NCBI GenBank assembly: GCA_000306725.1
Contig: CP003083.1
Coordinates: forward strand, 2,778,042 to 2,842,041
Origin: Methanolobus psychrophilus R15
GTDB taxonomy: Archaea > Halobacteriota > Methanosarcinia > Methanosarcinales > Methanosarcinaceae
Reading direction: 5' to 3'
Length of the DNA: 64,000 nt
In this document: positions 19,678 through 30,064 of the stretch, one piece after another
Layout of the letters: the number at the start of each line of letters is the position of its first letter
Position numbering within the stretch: position 1 is the stretch's first letter
Program-made: the position numbers and the translations under genes
The notes under the pieces: model-generated
The model's database searches: none
What the model was told of the DNA's origin: nothing
The model's input: the letters and a program-made list of their open reading frames with translations, nothing else

Positions 19678-20460
19678 TTGGGTCGTCAAGACCTAACTAT
19701 CAAAGAATCAACAATCTTTCATTATAAAATAACGTTGTCACTTGGGGGAAAAAAGATAACCGACCATGAGCCTATAAAATCAGATGTTGCCGTAAGTTCT
19801 AATGATGACTCACCGGAACAGAAGGAAAGCAAAGTGAGTACGGAACATCAGGATGCAGTTAAGGAGCTCAATAATTTAGCTGCACTCTACCAATCCCAGG
19901 GCAAATACTCTGATGCTGAGCCTCTCTACCTTCGTTCATTGGAGATGAGAGAGAGCACACTGGGTCCGGATCATCCATCTGTAGCTACAAGTCTAATTGA
20001 TCTGGCCGGACTCTATCAGGTTCAGGGCAAATACTCTGTTGTTGAACCTCTCTACCTTCGTGCATTGGAAATTACAGAGAAAACATTGGGCCTGGAAAAT
20101 CCCTCTTTTGCCACAATTCTCAATAGCTTGGCTGTGATCTACAAAGCCCAGGGTAAATACTCTGATGCTGAGCCTCTCTACCTTCGTTCATTGGAAATCA
20201 GAGAGACAGTACTGGGTCCGGAACATCCGGATGTAGTTGCAAGCCTGCGCAGTTTAGCCGGACTCTACCATAATCAGGGCAAACATCTCAAGGCTAAAGA
20301 GTTGTACATCAAGGCAATCACAATAATTGATAAGAACAAAAGTGAAGGTCATCCCGACTCATTAAAGTGCTTTGAGAACTATGCCCTTTTACTTGAGAAA
20401 ATGGGACGAAAACGTGAGGCAGTCAAAATGCGCAATCGCGTTAAACGAACACGTTTATAA
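19678..20460 (+). CDS. Tetratricopeptide repeat protein, kinesin-light-chain type
   Basis: A 260-residue protein with four or five 42-residue TPR units from about residue 60 on, each built like NNLAALYQSQGKYSDAEPLY followed by LRSLEMRE and LGPDHPSVA. This kinesin light chain type of TPR is common in Methanosarcina proteins and mediates protein-protein contacts. The start is uncertain: TTG at 19678 is the first in-frame start and no good ribosome site is visible, so the gene may have lost its original 5' end. The repeats are near-identical at DNA level, which favours expansion by recombination. Confidence 0.75.
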   Translation: MGRQDLTIKESTIFHYKITLSLGGKKITDHEPIKSDVAVSSNDDSPEQKESKVSTEHQDAVKELNNLAALYQSQGKYSDAEPLYLRSLEMRESTLGPDHPSVATSLIDLAGLYQVQGKYSVVEPLYLRALEITEKTLGLENPSFATILNSLAVIYKAQGKYSDAEPLYLRSLEIRETVLGPEHPDVVASLRSLAGLYHNQGKHLKAKELYIKAITIIDKNKSEGHPDSLKCFENYALLLEKMGRKREAVKMRNRVKRTRL

Positions 20461-20479
20461 AACGCGGACATTTGTTGAA

Positions 20480-20995
20480 ATGAGCCGGAAAATCGTTTAC
20501 ATTGCTACCAGCCTTGACGGTTTTATCGCAAGAAAGAATGGCGATACCGATTGGTTGGAAGAAGACCCTTCTTATGACTACTACAATGAATTCATCAAAA
20601 ATGTCGAGATCATTCTGATGGGTGCCACTACTTATGAAAAGGTGATGTCCTTTGGGATTGACTGGCCTTATCCGGAAAAAATGTCGTATGTGTTCACTCA
20701 TAAGAAATACACAGATGAGAGTAAAATCAAGTTCAAGGATGAGGACATAAGTTCTTTCATGAAAAAGCTCCAGGCTGAGACCACGGGTGACATCTGGATA
20801 ATGGGAGGAAGCAACCTGATTAATCAATTCCTTAGAAAAGGCCTAGTGGACGAGATCGTAATAGGTATCCAGCCAATAATTCTGGGAGAAGGAATCCCTT
20901 TGTTCACTCAACCGGATGAGATCAGACTGGAGCTGACTAAGGTCAGTTCGTATGACAAAGGGATGATTCAGGTTCATTATAATGTGACCGGATAG
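20480..20995 (+). CDS. Dihydrofolate reductase / RibD C-terminal domain family protein
   Basis: A 171-residue protein of the DHFR-like RibD_C superfamily. It begins MSRKIVYIATSLDGFIARKNG and contains GATTYEKVMSFG, IWIMGGSNLINQFLRKGLVDE and PIILGEGIPLF, all typical of the stand-alone YwjB/YyaP-like group, which bind NADPH and reduce pterin- or pyrimidine-like substrates. The start at 20480 is the family-like one; the frame is open upstream but overlaps the TPR gene. The actual substrate is not known. Confidence 0.85.
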   Translation: MSRKIVYIATSLDGFIARKNGDTDWLEEDPSYDYYNEFIKNVEIILMGATTYEKVMSFGIDWPYPEKMSYVFTHKKYTDESKIKFKDEDISSFMKKLQAETTGDIWIMGGSNLINQFLRKGLVDEIVIGIQPIILGEGIPLFTQPDEIRLELTKVSSYDKGMIQVHYNVTG

Positions 20996-21084
20996 GAGCC
21001 CGGATTCACGCCCTTGTCAGGGTGTTGTTGACAACGATGACATTTTAACGTAAGATATCATCGAGTTCCCATATAAGGAAATCT

Positions 21085-21207
21085 TCACTGCCTGATAAGC
21101 TCGGTCTTCCCGACTCTTCTCTTGCCGGTTATTACCAGAAAGGACGGCTTGCTTTTGTCGAGGAGGGACATGAGGGCGAGTTCTTTCTCGCGGTTGTAGA
21201 ATTGCAT
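21085..21207 (-). pseudogene. N-terminal fragment of an archaeal AAA+ ATPase (DUF234-associated type)
   Basis: A 40-codon frame starting with ATG at 21207. It reads MQFYNREKELALMSLLDK and then the Walker A region LVITGKRRVGKTELIRQ before a TGA. This is the exact start of the archaeal ATPase family (PF01637 type), whose proteins are normally over 350 residues. The remainder is absent, so the gene is a relic. Inverted repeats just upstream (21208-21244) probably belonged to its promoter. Confidence 0.8.
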
Positions 21208-21244
21208 AATGATTATTTTTATAATCATTATATTTATAATCGTT
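21208..21244. promoter_or_regulatory. Palindromic operator-like repeats before the ATPase relic
   Basis: AATGATTAT (21208-21216) and ATAATCATT (21221-21229) are a perfect inverted repeat separated by TTTT. A third half-site, ATAATCGTT, follows at 21236-21244. The block abuts the start codon of the ATPase fragment and looks like a protein-binding operator or a terminal repeat. Confidence 0.45.
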
Positions 21245-22849
21245 GTTTAGAGTTGAAGCAAAACTTATAGTCGCAATAATGGTGCATAGTCTGTTTCATT
21301 TCTCAGGAAACCTAAAAAAGTTGAATGATTAAGAAATCACTAATCAATGAGAAAAGATTTCAGATTTGAAAACTCTAAAATAAGAATAATTCACTAAAAT
21401 AAGGTGCAAACTAGTTTTCAGACATTTCTTCTAATTTCTTTCTGTCCTTTTCATTAAAATGTGCCAATTTCCATTCCGAAGACATTATAATCGCTTTCAA
21501 AGTTAGATCGTCAAATTCAGCACCTCTGAAAGATGCTCCTTCTAATTTGGAATTCATCAACTTAACGTTCCTTAACTTGGCCATATTAAACTCTGCATTC
21601 CTCAGGTTCGCACCCTCTAGATTTGTTCCTAGCAGTTTGGCTTCCATCAGTCTTGATCCCATTAAATTAGCTCCTTTCAGGTTTGCTCCCGTCAAATTTG
21701 CATCTATTATTTCAGCATTCATCAGTAGTGCTTCTGTCAACTCAGCTCTTAACAGGTTTGTCCCAATTAAATTTGCTCCCACTAAGTTTGCTTTATTCAA
21801 ATTAATTTTTTTCAGATTTGCATCCATTAGATTTGCTCCCATTAAACTAGCACCTTCCAAGTTTGCTAACATCAAATTTGCTTCCCTCATATCAGCTCCC
21901 ATCAGATTGGCTCCCATTAAATCTGCTCCCTCTAGATTCGCTCTCCTCAAATTTGCCTCCCTCAAATTTGCTTCTTTCAGATTTGCTTCCATTAAATTAG
22001 CTCCTAGTAAATCTGTCTTTTCCATATCAATCCTCTGTAAATTGGCTTGAGGTTTAATCTCAGCCATGGAAGATGATAGTTCTAGCTTAAATTTTTTAGG
22101 AGCAATACTACTAAGGAACAAATAAGTGTTGATATTATTCAAATCAAACAGTTCCTTCCCATTCGATAAAACATGAATTATTTGACTATTTGCACAATAA
22201 TCGTAATATATTTCTCTTAGCTCTTTTTTTGCGAAATTTTGAACAACGTTTGTCCGTTCTTCACCTTCCAATCTAGCAAGAGATTGAACATCAAATAGAA
22301 TATCTGGTTTCCTTTTTATTTCATCTACAAAAGTGGGTGAAGAAAAGCTTAGAACATGCCATTTAATTAAAAGTTCTTCTTTATATCCAGTTTCTCCCTC
22401 AAGAGATTCACCCAGAATTCTCATTAAGTTTAATGAATTCAAAAATCTTATGATTTCCCGCTGATTAGCCTTCAAGCCTTTAACAATGATATCGAAATAT
22501 TGTTCTAGTTCTGCGTCTATTTGTAATTCATGTTTCATGAATTCTTTAATATCGTCTTCTTTTAGTAAAGGTAAGTCGAAATTCAATTGAACCATTTTCT
22601 TAATGTATTCCATACCAGAAAAATCTTTAATAGAATTATATTGAGCATCTATTGCCTTCGAAATCATAGAAATGTCAGTTCCTATAATAAAAAAGCATCC
22701 TTCTATATCTAAAAAAAGATTTATGGACTCTAAGACGCCTGCTATGTTTTTTGGAGGACATCGATCTAAATCATCAATAAAAATTACAAGAACTCCTTCA
22801 TTGTCTTTGTACTTACCATTCGATTTCTCAAGAACAAAAGTATGGAGTA

Positions 22850-22857
22850 TAATTTTC
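22850..22857. repeat. Target site duplication of IS1 copy 1 (left half)
   Basis: TAATTTTC, repeated at 23599-23606 on the other side of the element. Eight bases is within the normal range for the IS1 family. Confidence 0.92.
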
Positions 22858-23598
22858 GGCATTGGTAAGTATATATAGTTATATATTATGATAGCCTACA
22901 CATAAAGCGTGAATTGTCCCAAGTGCAATAGCTTTAATAACAAAAAGAACGGTAAAATCAATGGACTCCAACGCTATCAATGCCATGAATGTAGATACAA
23001 TTATACAGTAGAACTTAAGTCTACTGCCTCTCCTCCCTCCGTTAAAAGACAAGCTTTACAGCTATACCTTGAAGGATTGGGATTTCGTTCAATAGGACGT
23101 TTTTTAGGAGTAAGTCATGTTTCGGTTCAAAATTGGATAAAGACATTCGGACAGGAATTAGAGGATCTAAAAAGCGAAAACGAGATAGAGATCGTTGAAT
23201 TAGACGAAATGCATACTTATATTGGAAACAAAAAAAATATTGTTGGATCTGGATTGCTGTTGATAGAGCTGGGAAAAAATTCATCAACTGCTCTTTTGGT
23301 AGCAGGGGAACCAAAACAGGACAAAAGCTCTGGGAGAAACTAGAGAAGAAAGAGATAGGGAAAGTGATGACCGATAACTGGAAAGCATATGCAGAGTTTC
23401 TTCCAGATGAGGTTCATACACGATCAAAAGCAGAAACCTATACAGTGGAAGGATATAACAGCATATTCAGGCACTTTCTGGCAAGATTACGAAGAAAAAC
23501 AAAATGTTATACTAAGAGTCTTGAAATGCTAAAATACTCTGTTCTTCTTTTGATGAAGTATAGAAATAATGAACTAACTATACTTAATTAACAATGCC
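22858..23598 (+). mobile_element. IS1-family insertion sequence, copy 1
   Basis: A 741-base element bounded by imperfect terminal inverted repeats (GGCATTGGTAAG at the left, GGCATTGTTAAT as read inward from the right). It is flanked by a perfect 8-base target duplication TAATTTTC (22850-22857 and 23599-23606). It carries one transposase gene in two overlapping frames. The same element, in the opposite orientation, is at 58743-59483. The intact target duplication shows a simple and probably recent insertion into the KAP gene. Confidence 0.95.
22909..23591 (+). CDS. IS1-family transposase, expressed by -1 frameshift
   Basis: The first frame (22909-23343, GTG start) encodes a zinc-finger (CPKCNS and CHECRY Cys pairs) and a helix-turn-helix, then ELDEMHTYIG with the first catalytic Asp. 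The true continuation lies in the -1 frame, reading KKYCWIWIAVDRAGKKF, then MTDNWKAY (second Asp) and the EGYNSIFRHFLARLRR region, ending at 23591. The switch fits a run of eight A at 23230-23237, a classic slippery site as in bacterial IS1. The fused protein would be about 227 residues, the normal size. The unshifted product would be a 144-residue DNA-binding protein. Confidence 0.88.
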
Positions 23599-24100
23599 TA
23601 ATTTTCATATAATCCTGAAAAATATCGTAAAATGAAAGTTTGTTTTGATATTCTGTTTTTGTAATCCATTTTTCAAATTCGGGACCGTTTCCAAGAGTTA
23701 AAATCTTGGCTAAATCACTCATTTGTTTCAGTATATCTACTTTTTCAGATCCTACGAGAATTTTTGATTTAAGATTGTCTAAAAACCCCTTTCTTCCCAT
23801 TTCTTGTAAGATTTCACTAACCAATGCAGCAAGCATCGAGTCGCACTCTGAATATTTCCAAGCATCAAACCATACAGTTTTAACTTTTCTTCTCTGGAAA
23901 CTTGGAGTTGAAGAGTCCAGTTTACTTCTTAATGTTCTCATCAATGTAGTTTTTCCACTGCCCCATTTTCCATTAATCGCTATTGTAAAAGGCGTCTTGT
24001 TTTCTTTGTTGAGAATAATTGTTGAAAGAGAATTTGCGTAAATATCAAAATTAAAATGTTTTGCATCTCTTATTGGAGAATCCCTATATACTTTAGACAT

Positions 24101-24428
24101 TTATGAGCACCACAAAATATATTGAAAGAATGTATATTGTGGCATATTAACTTTTTGATTTCAATCCTAGAGAACTTGCCATCAATGTTTTTTAGAGAAC
24201 AGAATCTAACATTTAAATAAAACACAGATGATTGTAACTCTATATGAGACCTAATTTAAAATGAAGTAATTAAAAATGAAATCATTTTAAGTACATAAAA
24301 ATGCACCTGAATTCAAAACAAACAACTACAAAATATTACTTTTGTGCCCAAAAGAAATTGATTTAAAATAGAAATGGGATTGAATCAATAATCCAAAAAT
24401 TAATCGTATGCCTTCTCGGCACACGATT
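24101..24428. other. AT-rich intergenic region, nothing recognised
   Basis: About 330 bases between the 5' end of the disrupted KAP gene and the 3' end of argG. It is AT-rich with no coding signal, hairpin or repeat that I can support. Confidence 0.6.
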
Positions 24429-25610
24429 TCACTTTCCAATTACTTTCTTATACAATCTCGCCTGGAAGCCATGGTACTTCGCATAACCTTCGGCGTCTTT
24501 CTGGTTGATGGTGGCGCTGTCGAAGGATACCATGTCCTCGGAGTAGAGGGCGCAGGGGGAGCTGCGGGCCAGGATCATGACGCTGCCTTTGTAGAGTTTG
24601 ACTGTGACGGTTCCTGTGACACGTTCCTGGGTCTTGTCGATGAAGGCGTTCAGGTCGTGGTAGAGGGGCTCGTCGACAAGGCCGGAGTATGCAAGCTCAG
24701 ACCACTGCTCGTCAACCATTTTCTTAAACTTGAGCTCGGCACGGCTTAAGACCAGCTTTTCCAGGTCCTTGTGGGCTGTGAGCAGCACTGTGGCTGCAGG
24801 GTGCTCGTAGTTCTCACGGGCTTTAAGGCCGAGCACACGGTCCTCGATCATGTCCGTGCGGCCGACACCGTGGGAGCCTGCTATCTTATTGAGCTTTGTG
24901 ATAAGCTCCACGCCGCCCATCTTCTTTCCATCAAGAGAGACGGGGACACCTTTCTCGAAACCGATTACCAGGGTCTGTGCATCCGGTGCATTGGCGGGGG
25001 AAACTGTCCACTGGTAGATCTCCTCCGGCGGGATGAAGGCAGGGTCTTCCAGTTTGCCGCCCTCGATACTGCGGCTCCATATGTTCTCGTCAACACTCCA
25101 TGGCTTTGCGGTCGTGACAGTCACAGGCACGCCGTGCTTCTTTGCATACTCTATTTCCCATTCCCGGGTGAGGTTCATATCCCTCATGGGTGCGACAACA
25201 TCCAGGTCGGTGAGCCTGAAAACAGCCTCGAACCTGAGCTGGTCGTTACCCTTGCCGGTGCAACCGTGTGCCAGTGCAACAGCATTTTCCTTCAGGGCGA
25301 TCTCAACGACCTTCCTGGCAATGAGCGGACGGGCAATAGAAGTTCCCATCACATATCCCTCATAGTCACCGTTGGCCTTGATCAGGGGGAAGATGTAATC
25401 CTGCACGAACTCATCACGCGCATCAATTGTAAAGTGCTTGTTGCTGATCTTCTGCGCTTTCTCCTCAGCCTGCTTCACATCTTCTTCCGGCTGGCCCACG
25501 TTCACAGCTACAGTAATGACCTCATCGTAGCCGTATTCCTCTTTAAGCAGCGGGATACACACGGATGTGTCAAGCCCGCCCGAATAAGCAAGTACTACTT
25601 TCTTTGACAT
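24429..25610 (-). CDS. argG: Argininosuccinate synthase
   Basis: ATP-dependent ligation of citrulline and aspartate in arginine biosynthesis. The 393-residue protein opens with the PP-loop [11 protein letters not shown] and contains [35 protein letters not shown] and [16 protein letters not shown], all diagnostic for ArgG. It is 35 bases downstream of carB on the same strand, so carA-carB-argG form an arginine/pyrimidine operon supplying carbamoyl phosphate and using the citrulline derived from it. Confidence 0.97.
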   Translation of the reverse strand: MSKKVVLAYSGGLDTSVCIPLLKEEYGYDEVITVAVNVGQPEEDVKQAEEKAQKISNKHFTIDARDEFVQDYIFPLIKANGDYEGYVMGTSIARPLIARKVVEIALKENAVALAHGCTGKGNDQLRFEAVFRLTDLDVVAPMRDMNLTREWEIEYAKKHGVPVTVTTAKPWSVDENIWSRSIEGGKLEDPAFIPPEEIYQWTVSPANAPDAQTLVIGFEKGVPVSLDGKKMGGVELITKLNKIAGSHGVGRTDMIEDRVLGLKARENYEHPAATVLLTAHKDLEKLVLSRAELKFKKMVDEQWSELAYSGLVDEPLYHDLNAFIDKTQERVTGTVTVKLYKGSVMILARSSPCALYSEDMVSFDSATINQKDAEGYAKYHGFQARLYKKVIGK

Positions 25611-25645
25611 ATTATCTGGTCCTGAAACTGATTAAGAGCTAACCA

Positions 25646-28600
25646 TCATTTAACTATCTCTTTATGGTATTCATTGATTGACTTTACAGTCCCCTCGCCC
25701 AATTTCATCGAAGTTATCGCGGAGGCTGCTGCGAGTGCCGCCTGGATGGTCGTGATGTATGGCACCTTGAAGTCCACAGCCGCACGGCGTATCCTGGAAC
25801 CGTCCTTACGCGCCTGCTTGTTGGTCGGCGTGTTTATAACAAGAGCAACCTCGTCCCTGCGCATCATATCAATGACATTGGGGCTGCCGTCATGAACCTT
25901 TTTGACAATCCCCATCTCTATGCCATGCTGCTCAAGAAACTCGGCAGTGCCTTTAGTACCGACCAGGTCGATCCCTGCAATCTTGAGCTTGCGTGCAACT
26001 TCCAGCAATTGTTCTTCATCCACGTTCCTTATGGACATGAACACCTTGCCCGTAAGAGGCAGTAGGTTATCAGCGCTGAGCTGAGCCTTGAAGAAAGCAC
26101 GCCCGTAATCATAGTCAATGCCCATTACCTCTCCGGTACTCTTCATCTCAGGCCCGAGCACAGGATCGGCACCTGGCAGTTTGTCAAACGGAAGCAGTAC
26201 TTCCTTTACAGCGACATGCCCGATCTTTGGCTCTTTCTCCAGGTTGTACCTCAGATCCTTCAGGCTGTTGCCAATGATTACCTGTGCCGCTATCTTTGCC
26301 AGTGGCAGTCCGACTGCCTTGGATACGAAAGGTATTGTCCTGCTTGAACGCGGATTTGCCTCAAGTACATAGACAATATCGCCCTTTTTGGCCATCTGGA
26401 GGTTTACCAGGCCTTTCACATTCAGTGCAAGTGCTATCTTGCGTGTGTAGTCGCGCACGATCTCCAGCGTTTCCTCGGAAAGAGACTGCGGTGGGATAAC
26501 ACATGCGGAATCACCTGAGTGGACACCTGCTTCTTCGATGTGTTCCATAATGGCACCAATAAGCACGTCTTTGCCATCACACACGGCATCGACATCTATC
26601 TCCACCGCACTTTCAAGGAAATCATCAATGAGTACCGGATGTTCCGGAGACACTTTTACAGCTTCGCGCATGTAGCGCTCCAGGTCATTCGTGTCATAGA
26701 TTATTTCCATGGCCCTGCCACCCAGTACGTAGGAAGGCCTGACAAGCACAGGATAACCGATGCGTGCCGCGATCTCGACTGCCTGGGCCTGCGATTTCGC
26801 ATAACCTGCATCCGGCTGCCTGATACCCAGTTGCTGCATGAGACGGTTGAATTTCTCACGGTCCTCTGCTACGTCTATGTCCGTAGGAGAAGTACCGAGT
26901 ATAACAGTATCGAGGTCCGCACGCCTCTTAAGCTCCTTCTCAAGCGGCATTGCAAGATTGATGGATGTCTGGCCGCCGAACTGCACAAGCACACCGTAGG
27001 GCTTCTCTTTTTCAATTACATTCATCACATCTTCAAGGGTAAGCGGCTCAAAGAACAGCTTGTCGGAAGTATCGTAGTCAGTAGAAACGGTCTCAGGGTT
27101 ATTATTGATGATCTGGGCCTCTATGCCCTGTTCCCTTATCGCCGTCACTGCGTGCACAGTACAATAATCGAACTCTATGCCCTGGCCTATCCTTATGGGT
27201 CCCGAGCCCAGTATAATTATTTTCTTGCGGTCAGTGGGCCGTGACTCACACATAGTCTCATAGCAGGAGTAATAATATGGAGTTGCAGCTGCAAATTCCG
27301 CAGAGCATGTATCCACCATCTTGTAGGTGGTGTTTATTCCTGCTTCCCGTCTCAGGTCGTTGATCTCTTCCCGGGTCCTGCCGGTGTGATTTGCGATCTT
27401 GGAGTCAGTGAAACCCATACGCTTGCTGCGCAGTAGAAGATCTGAGGACAGTTCACCTGACTTTGCGTTCTCATGCAGGGCATTTTCCATGTCCACTATG
27501 TTCTTGATCTTCTTGATGAAGAAAACATCTATTCCTGTCAACTGGGAAACCTCTTCGACAGTGAACCCGTTTCGAAGAGCATAGTAAATAACGAACAGCC
27601 TTTCACTGGTAGGGGTTTGCAGCAGGGTCCTGACCTCACTGCTGCTCCATTCATCGGAACCAAGATCCATCTTGATATCGAGGGAGCGGATAGCTTTCTG
27701 CAGAGACTCTTCTATTGTACGACCGATAGCCATTACCTCGCCGGTGCTCTTCATCGCGGTTGTAAGCGTCTTGTCTGCGTTGACGAACTTATCGAAAGGC
27801 CACCTGGGTATCTTGGTAACAACGTAGTCAATGGTCGGCTCAAAGGAAGCCGGTGTCTGTTTTGTAACGTTGTTAAGTATCTCGTCAAGCTTCATACCAA
27901 GAGCGATCTTTGCTGTTACCCTGGCTATCGGGTAGCCGGTTGCCTTTGAGGCAAGTGCGGATGAGCGGGACACACGGGGATTGACCTCGACTATCCTGTA
28001 GTCGCCATCCTTGAGGGCGAACTGGATATTACAGCCACCTTCAATACCAAAAGTGCGTATGATCTTGATAGCTGCAGTCCTGAGCATCTGGTGCTCCCGA
28101 TCATTGAGGGTCTGTGAGGGTGTTACCACAATGGACTCGCCTGTGTGGACTCCCATGGGATCCAGGTTCTCCATGTTACAAATGACTATGCAGGTGTCAT
28201 TTGCATCACGCATGACCTCATACTCGAACTCTTTCCATCCGAGTACGCTTTCCTCTATAAGCACCTGGTGGATCCGGCTGCGCCTAAGTCCCCTCTCACA
28301 TATCTCAAGGAGTTCCTCCCGGGTATGGGCAATACCGCCGCCTGCGCCTCCAAGGGTATATGCGGGACGGATGATGAGCGGGAGGCCAAGTTCATCAATG
28401 ACCTCTTCAGCTTCCTTCAGTGATGAAACTGCCCTGCTGCGAGGAACCTTTTCTCCTATCCTCTGCATGGTCTGCTTGAACAGCTCACGGTCCTCTGTGT
28501 TCTTTATAGCATCAAGGGATGTACCCAGTAATTTCACCCCATACTTTTCCAGGATGCCGTGCTCTGCAAGTTCACTGGTCAAATTAAGTCCGGTCTGCCC

Positions 28601-28873
28601 ACCGATACCCGCAATGATACCGTCGGGCCTTTCCTTCTCGATTATCTTCTCAATGGACCTGTAGTCAAGAGGCTCGATGTAAACGGCATCAGCCATCTCG
28701 GGATCTGTCATGATGGTTGCCGGGTTAGAGTTCACAAGTACGACCTTGATCCCTTCCTCCCTGAGGGACCTGCATGCCTGGCTGCCAGAGAAGTCAAACT
28801 CTGCCGCCTGGCCTATCGTTATCGGCCCTGAGCCGATTAAAAGTACCTTTTTGATATCTTCACGTTTTGGCAT
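25646..28873 (-). CDS. carB: Carbamoyl-phosphate synthase large subunit
   Basis: A 1075-residue synthetase with two homologous ATP-grasp halves ([17 protein letters not shown] at the start and [16 protein letters not shown] near residue 555). Each half has the ATP-binding [12 protein letters not shown] or [11 protein letters not shown] motif and an EVNPR or EANPR metal-binding motif. The C-terminal MGS-like allosteric domain is present ([17 protein letters not shown]). It uses ammonia from the CarA subunit to make carbamoyl phosphate. It begins three bases after the carA stop, so the two are translationally coupled. Confidence 0.97.
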   Translation of the reverse strand: MPKREDIKKVLLIGSGPITIGQAAEFDFSGSQACRSLREEGIKVVLVNSNPATIMTDPEMADAVYIEPLDYRSIEKIIEKERPDGIIAGIGGQTGLNLTSELAEHGILEKYGVKLLGTSLDAIKNTEDRELFKQTMQRIGEKVPRSRAVSSLKEAEEVIDELGLPLIIRPAYTLGGAGGGIAHTREELLEICERGLRRSRIHQVLIEESVLGWKEFEYEVMRDANDTCIVICNMENLDPMGVHTGESIVVTPSQTLNDREHQMLRTAAIKIIRTFGIEGGCNIQFALKDGDYRIVEVNPRVSRSSALASKATGYPIARVTAKIALGMKLDEILNNVTKQTPASFEPTIDYVVTKIPRWPFDKFVNADKTLTTAMKSTGEVMAIGRTIEESLQKAIRSLDIKMDLGSDEWSSSEVRTLLQTPTSERLFVIYYALRNGFTVEEVSQLTGIDVFFIKKIKNIVDMENALHENAKSGELSSDLLLRSKRMGFTDSKIANHTGRTREEINDLRREAGINTTYKMVDTCSAEFAAATPYYYSCYETMCESRPTDRKKIIILGSGPIRIGQGIEFDYCTVHAVTAIREQGIEAQIINNNPETVSTDYDTSDKLFFEPLTLEDVMNVIEKEKPYGVLVQFGGQTSINLAMPLEKELKRRADLDTVILGTSPTDIDVAEDREKFNRLMQQLGIRQPDAGYAKSQAQAVEIAARIGYPVLVRPSYVLGGRAMEIIYDTNDLERYMREAVKVSPEHPVLIDDFLESAVEIDVDAVCDGKDVLIGAIMEHIEEAGVHSGDSACVIPPQSLSEETLEIVRDYTRKIALALNVKGLVNLQMAKKGDIVYVLEANPRSSRTIPFVSKAVGLPLAKIAAQVIIGNSLKDLRYNLEKEPKIGHVAVKEVLLPFDKLPGADPVLGPEMKSTGEVMGIDYDYGRAFFKAQLSADNLLPLTGKVFMSIRNVDEEQLLEVARKLKIAGIDLVGTKGTAEFLEQHGIEMGIVKKVHDGSPNVIDMMRRDEVALVINTPTNKQARKDGSRIRRAAVDFKVPYITTIQAALAAASAITSMKLGEGTVKSINEYHKEIVK

Positions 28874-28876
28874 CGT

Positions 28877-29971
28877 TTACTTCCTCCCTGCAAGTTTCAA
28901 AACCTTGTCAAAGAAAGGCTTTTCGGTATCCATCGGACCAGGATGTGCGTCAGGGTGATACTGCACGCTGAACATGTCGAGGTATTTGTGAGTTATTCCC
29001 TCAACGGTCTTGTCGTTAGCGTTAACCTGGGTCACCTGGACATCTGCCTGCTCAAATGAGTTTGGGTCCACCGCAAAACCATGGTTCTGGGATGTGATGT
29101 ACACTATGCCTGTTTCAAAGTCCTTTACCGGCTGGTTCGCACCCCTGTGGCCGAACTTGAGCTTATATGTCTCTCCGCCAAGTGCCAGGGATATTATCTG
29201 GTGCCCCAGACAGATACCAACGATCGGCAGTTCGCCCGCAAGCTCTTTAACGGCTTTTATTCCTCCTGTCGCTGCCTGCGGGTCACCAGGGCCGTTGGAA
29301 AGGAAAAGCATATCCGGCTCATACGAGCTGATCTGCGAAGGTGATGTGCTCGCCGGCACTACAGTGACATCCATGCCACGGGCCAGCAGGCTTTTTTCTA
29401 TGCTCAGTTTCCTTCCGAAATCCATGAGCACTACATTTACCGGGTTGTTGGGATCACGCAAAGGACTTTCTATTTTGAAAGGCTGCGGACAGGTAACTTT
29501 TGATATAAGGTCAAGCTCTGAGATACTTGGCAGTTCCCTGGCAAGCCTTACAGCTTCCTCACCATCATCACTGCCATTTATAAGGGCTGAGCGCATTGTA
29601 CCATATTCACGGCTCTTGATAGTGAGCATACGTGTATCCACGCCTGAGATGCCGGGTTTCCCCGCATCTTCCATTAACTTGAAGATCGTCTTCTTCGAAA
29701 GGTAATGGGACGGCTCCAGGCACTCTTCCCTTATAACAAGGCCCTCTGCTTTGACGCCGTCTGACTCAAAACAGCTCTCGCTGACACCGTAATTGCCAAT
29801 CAGTGGATAAGTGAACATGAGGATCTGACCCTTATATGACGGATCGGTCAGCGCCTCCTCATAACCTGTATATTGAGTGGTGAAAACAAGTTCCCCGGTA
29901 ACGATACCTTCGGCACCGAATCCGGTGCCTTTAATAATTGTCCCATCTTCTAATCCTAATACTGCATTCAT
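28877..29971 (-). CDS. carA: Carbamoyl-phosphate synthase small subunit
   Basis: Glutamine amidotransferase subunit, 364 residues. The N-terminal CarA domain (LEDGTIIKGTGFGAEG, then FTTQYTGYEEALTDPSY) is followed by a class I GATase domain with the catalytic Cys in GICLGHQIISLALGG and His/Glu in FSVQYHPDAHPGP. It passes ammonia to CarB. First gene of the carA-carB-argG run. Confidence 0.97.
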   Translation of the reverse strand: MNAVLGLEDGTIIKGTGFGAEGIVTGELVFTTQYTGYEEALTDPSYKGQILMFTYPLIGNYGVSESCFESDGVKAEGLVIREECLEPSHYLSKKTIFKLMEDAGKPGISGVDTRMLTIKSREYGTMRSALINGSDDGEEAVRLARELPSISELDLISKVTCPQPFKIESPLRDPNNPVNVVLMDFGRKLSIEKSLLARGMDVTVVPASTSPSQISSYEPDMLFLSNGPGDPQAATGGIKAVKELAGELPIVGICLGHQIISLALGGETYKLKFGHRGANQPVKDFETGIVYITSQNHGFAVDPNSFEQADVQVTQVNANDKTVEGITHKYLDMFSVQYHPDAHPGPMDTEKPFFDKVLKLAGRK

Positions 29972-30064
29972 TGTAAGAACCTGCGTCTACATGTAAGGAA
30001 TAGGCTATAAGTATTGCGATGGGATTGCGGGATTGACCGTTACAGATTAAAAAAAGCAAGGGAA

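Larger units (their letters stand above)
21411..24100 (-). pseudogene. KAP-family P-loop NTPase with pentapeptide repeats, interrupted by an IS1 element
   Basis: Two frames belong to one gene. The N-terminal part (23607-24100 plus the duplicated target site) carries Walker A GKWGSGKTTL and WFDAWKYSE. The C-terminal part (21411-22857) carries Walker [11 protein letters not shown], the KAP helical region and then more than 25 pentapeptide repeats of A(N/D)Lxx type. Removing the IS (741 bases) and one copy of the 8-base target repeat restores a continuous 646-residue frame reading [15 protein letters not shown] across the junction. KAP NTPases include the phage-exclusion protein PifA, so a defence role is possible. 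No clear membrane segment is seen in the reconstructed protein. Confidence 0.9.

Noticed and set aside
21547-22050. 167-codon repetitive plus-strand frame
   Set aside because: It is the mirror image of the pentapeptide-repeat region of the KAP gene; the repeats are explained by the minus strand.
26519-27244. 241-codon plus-strand frame
   Set aside because: It lies entirely antisense to carB and has no recognisable domain.
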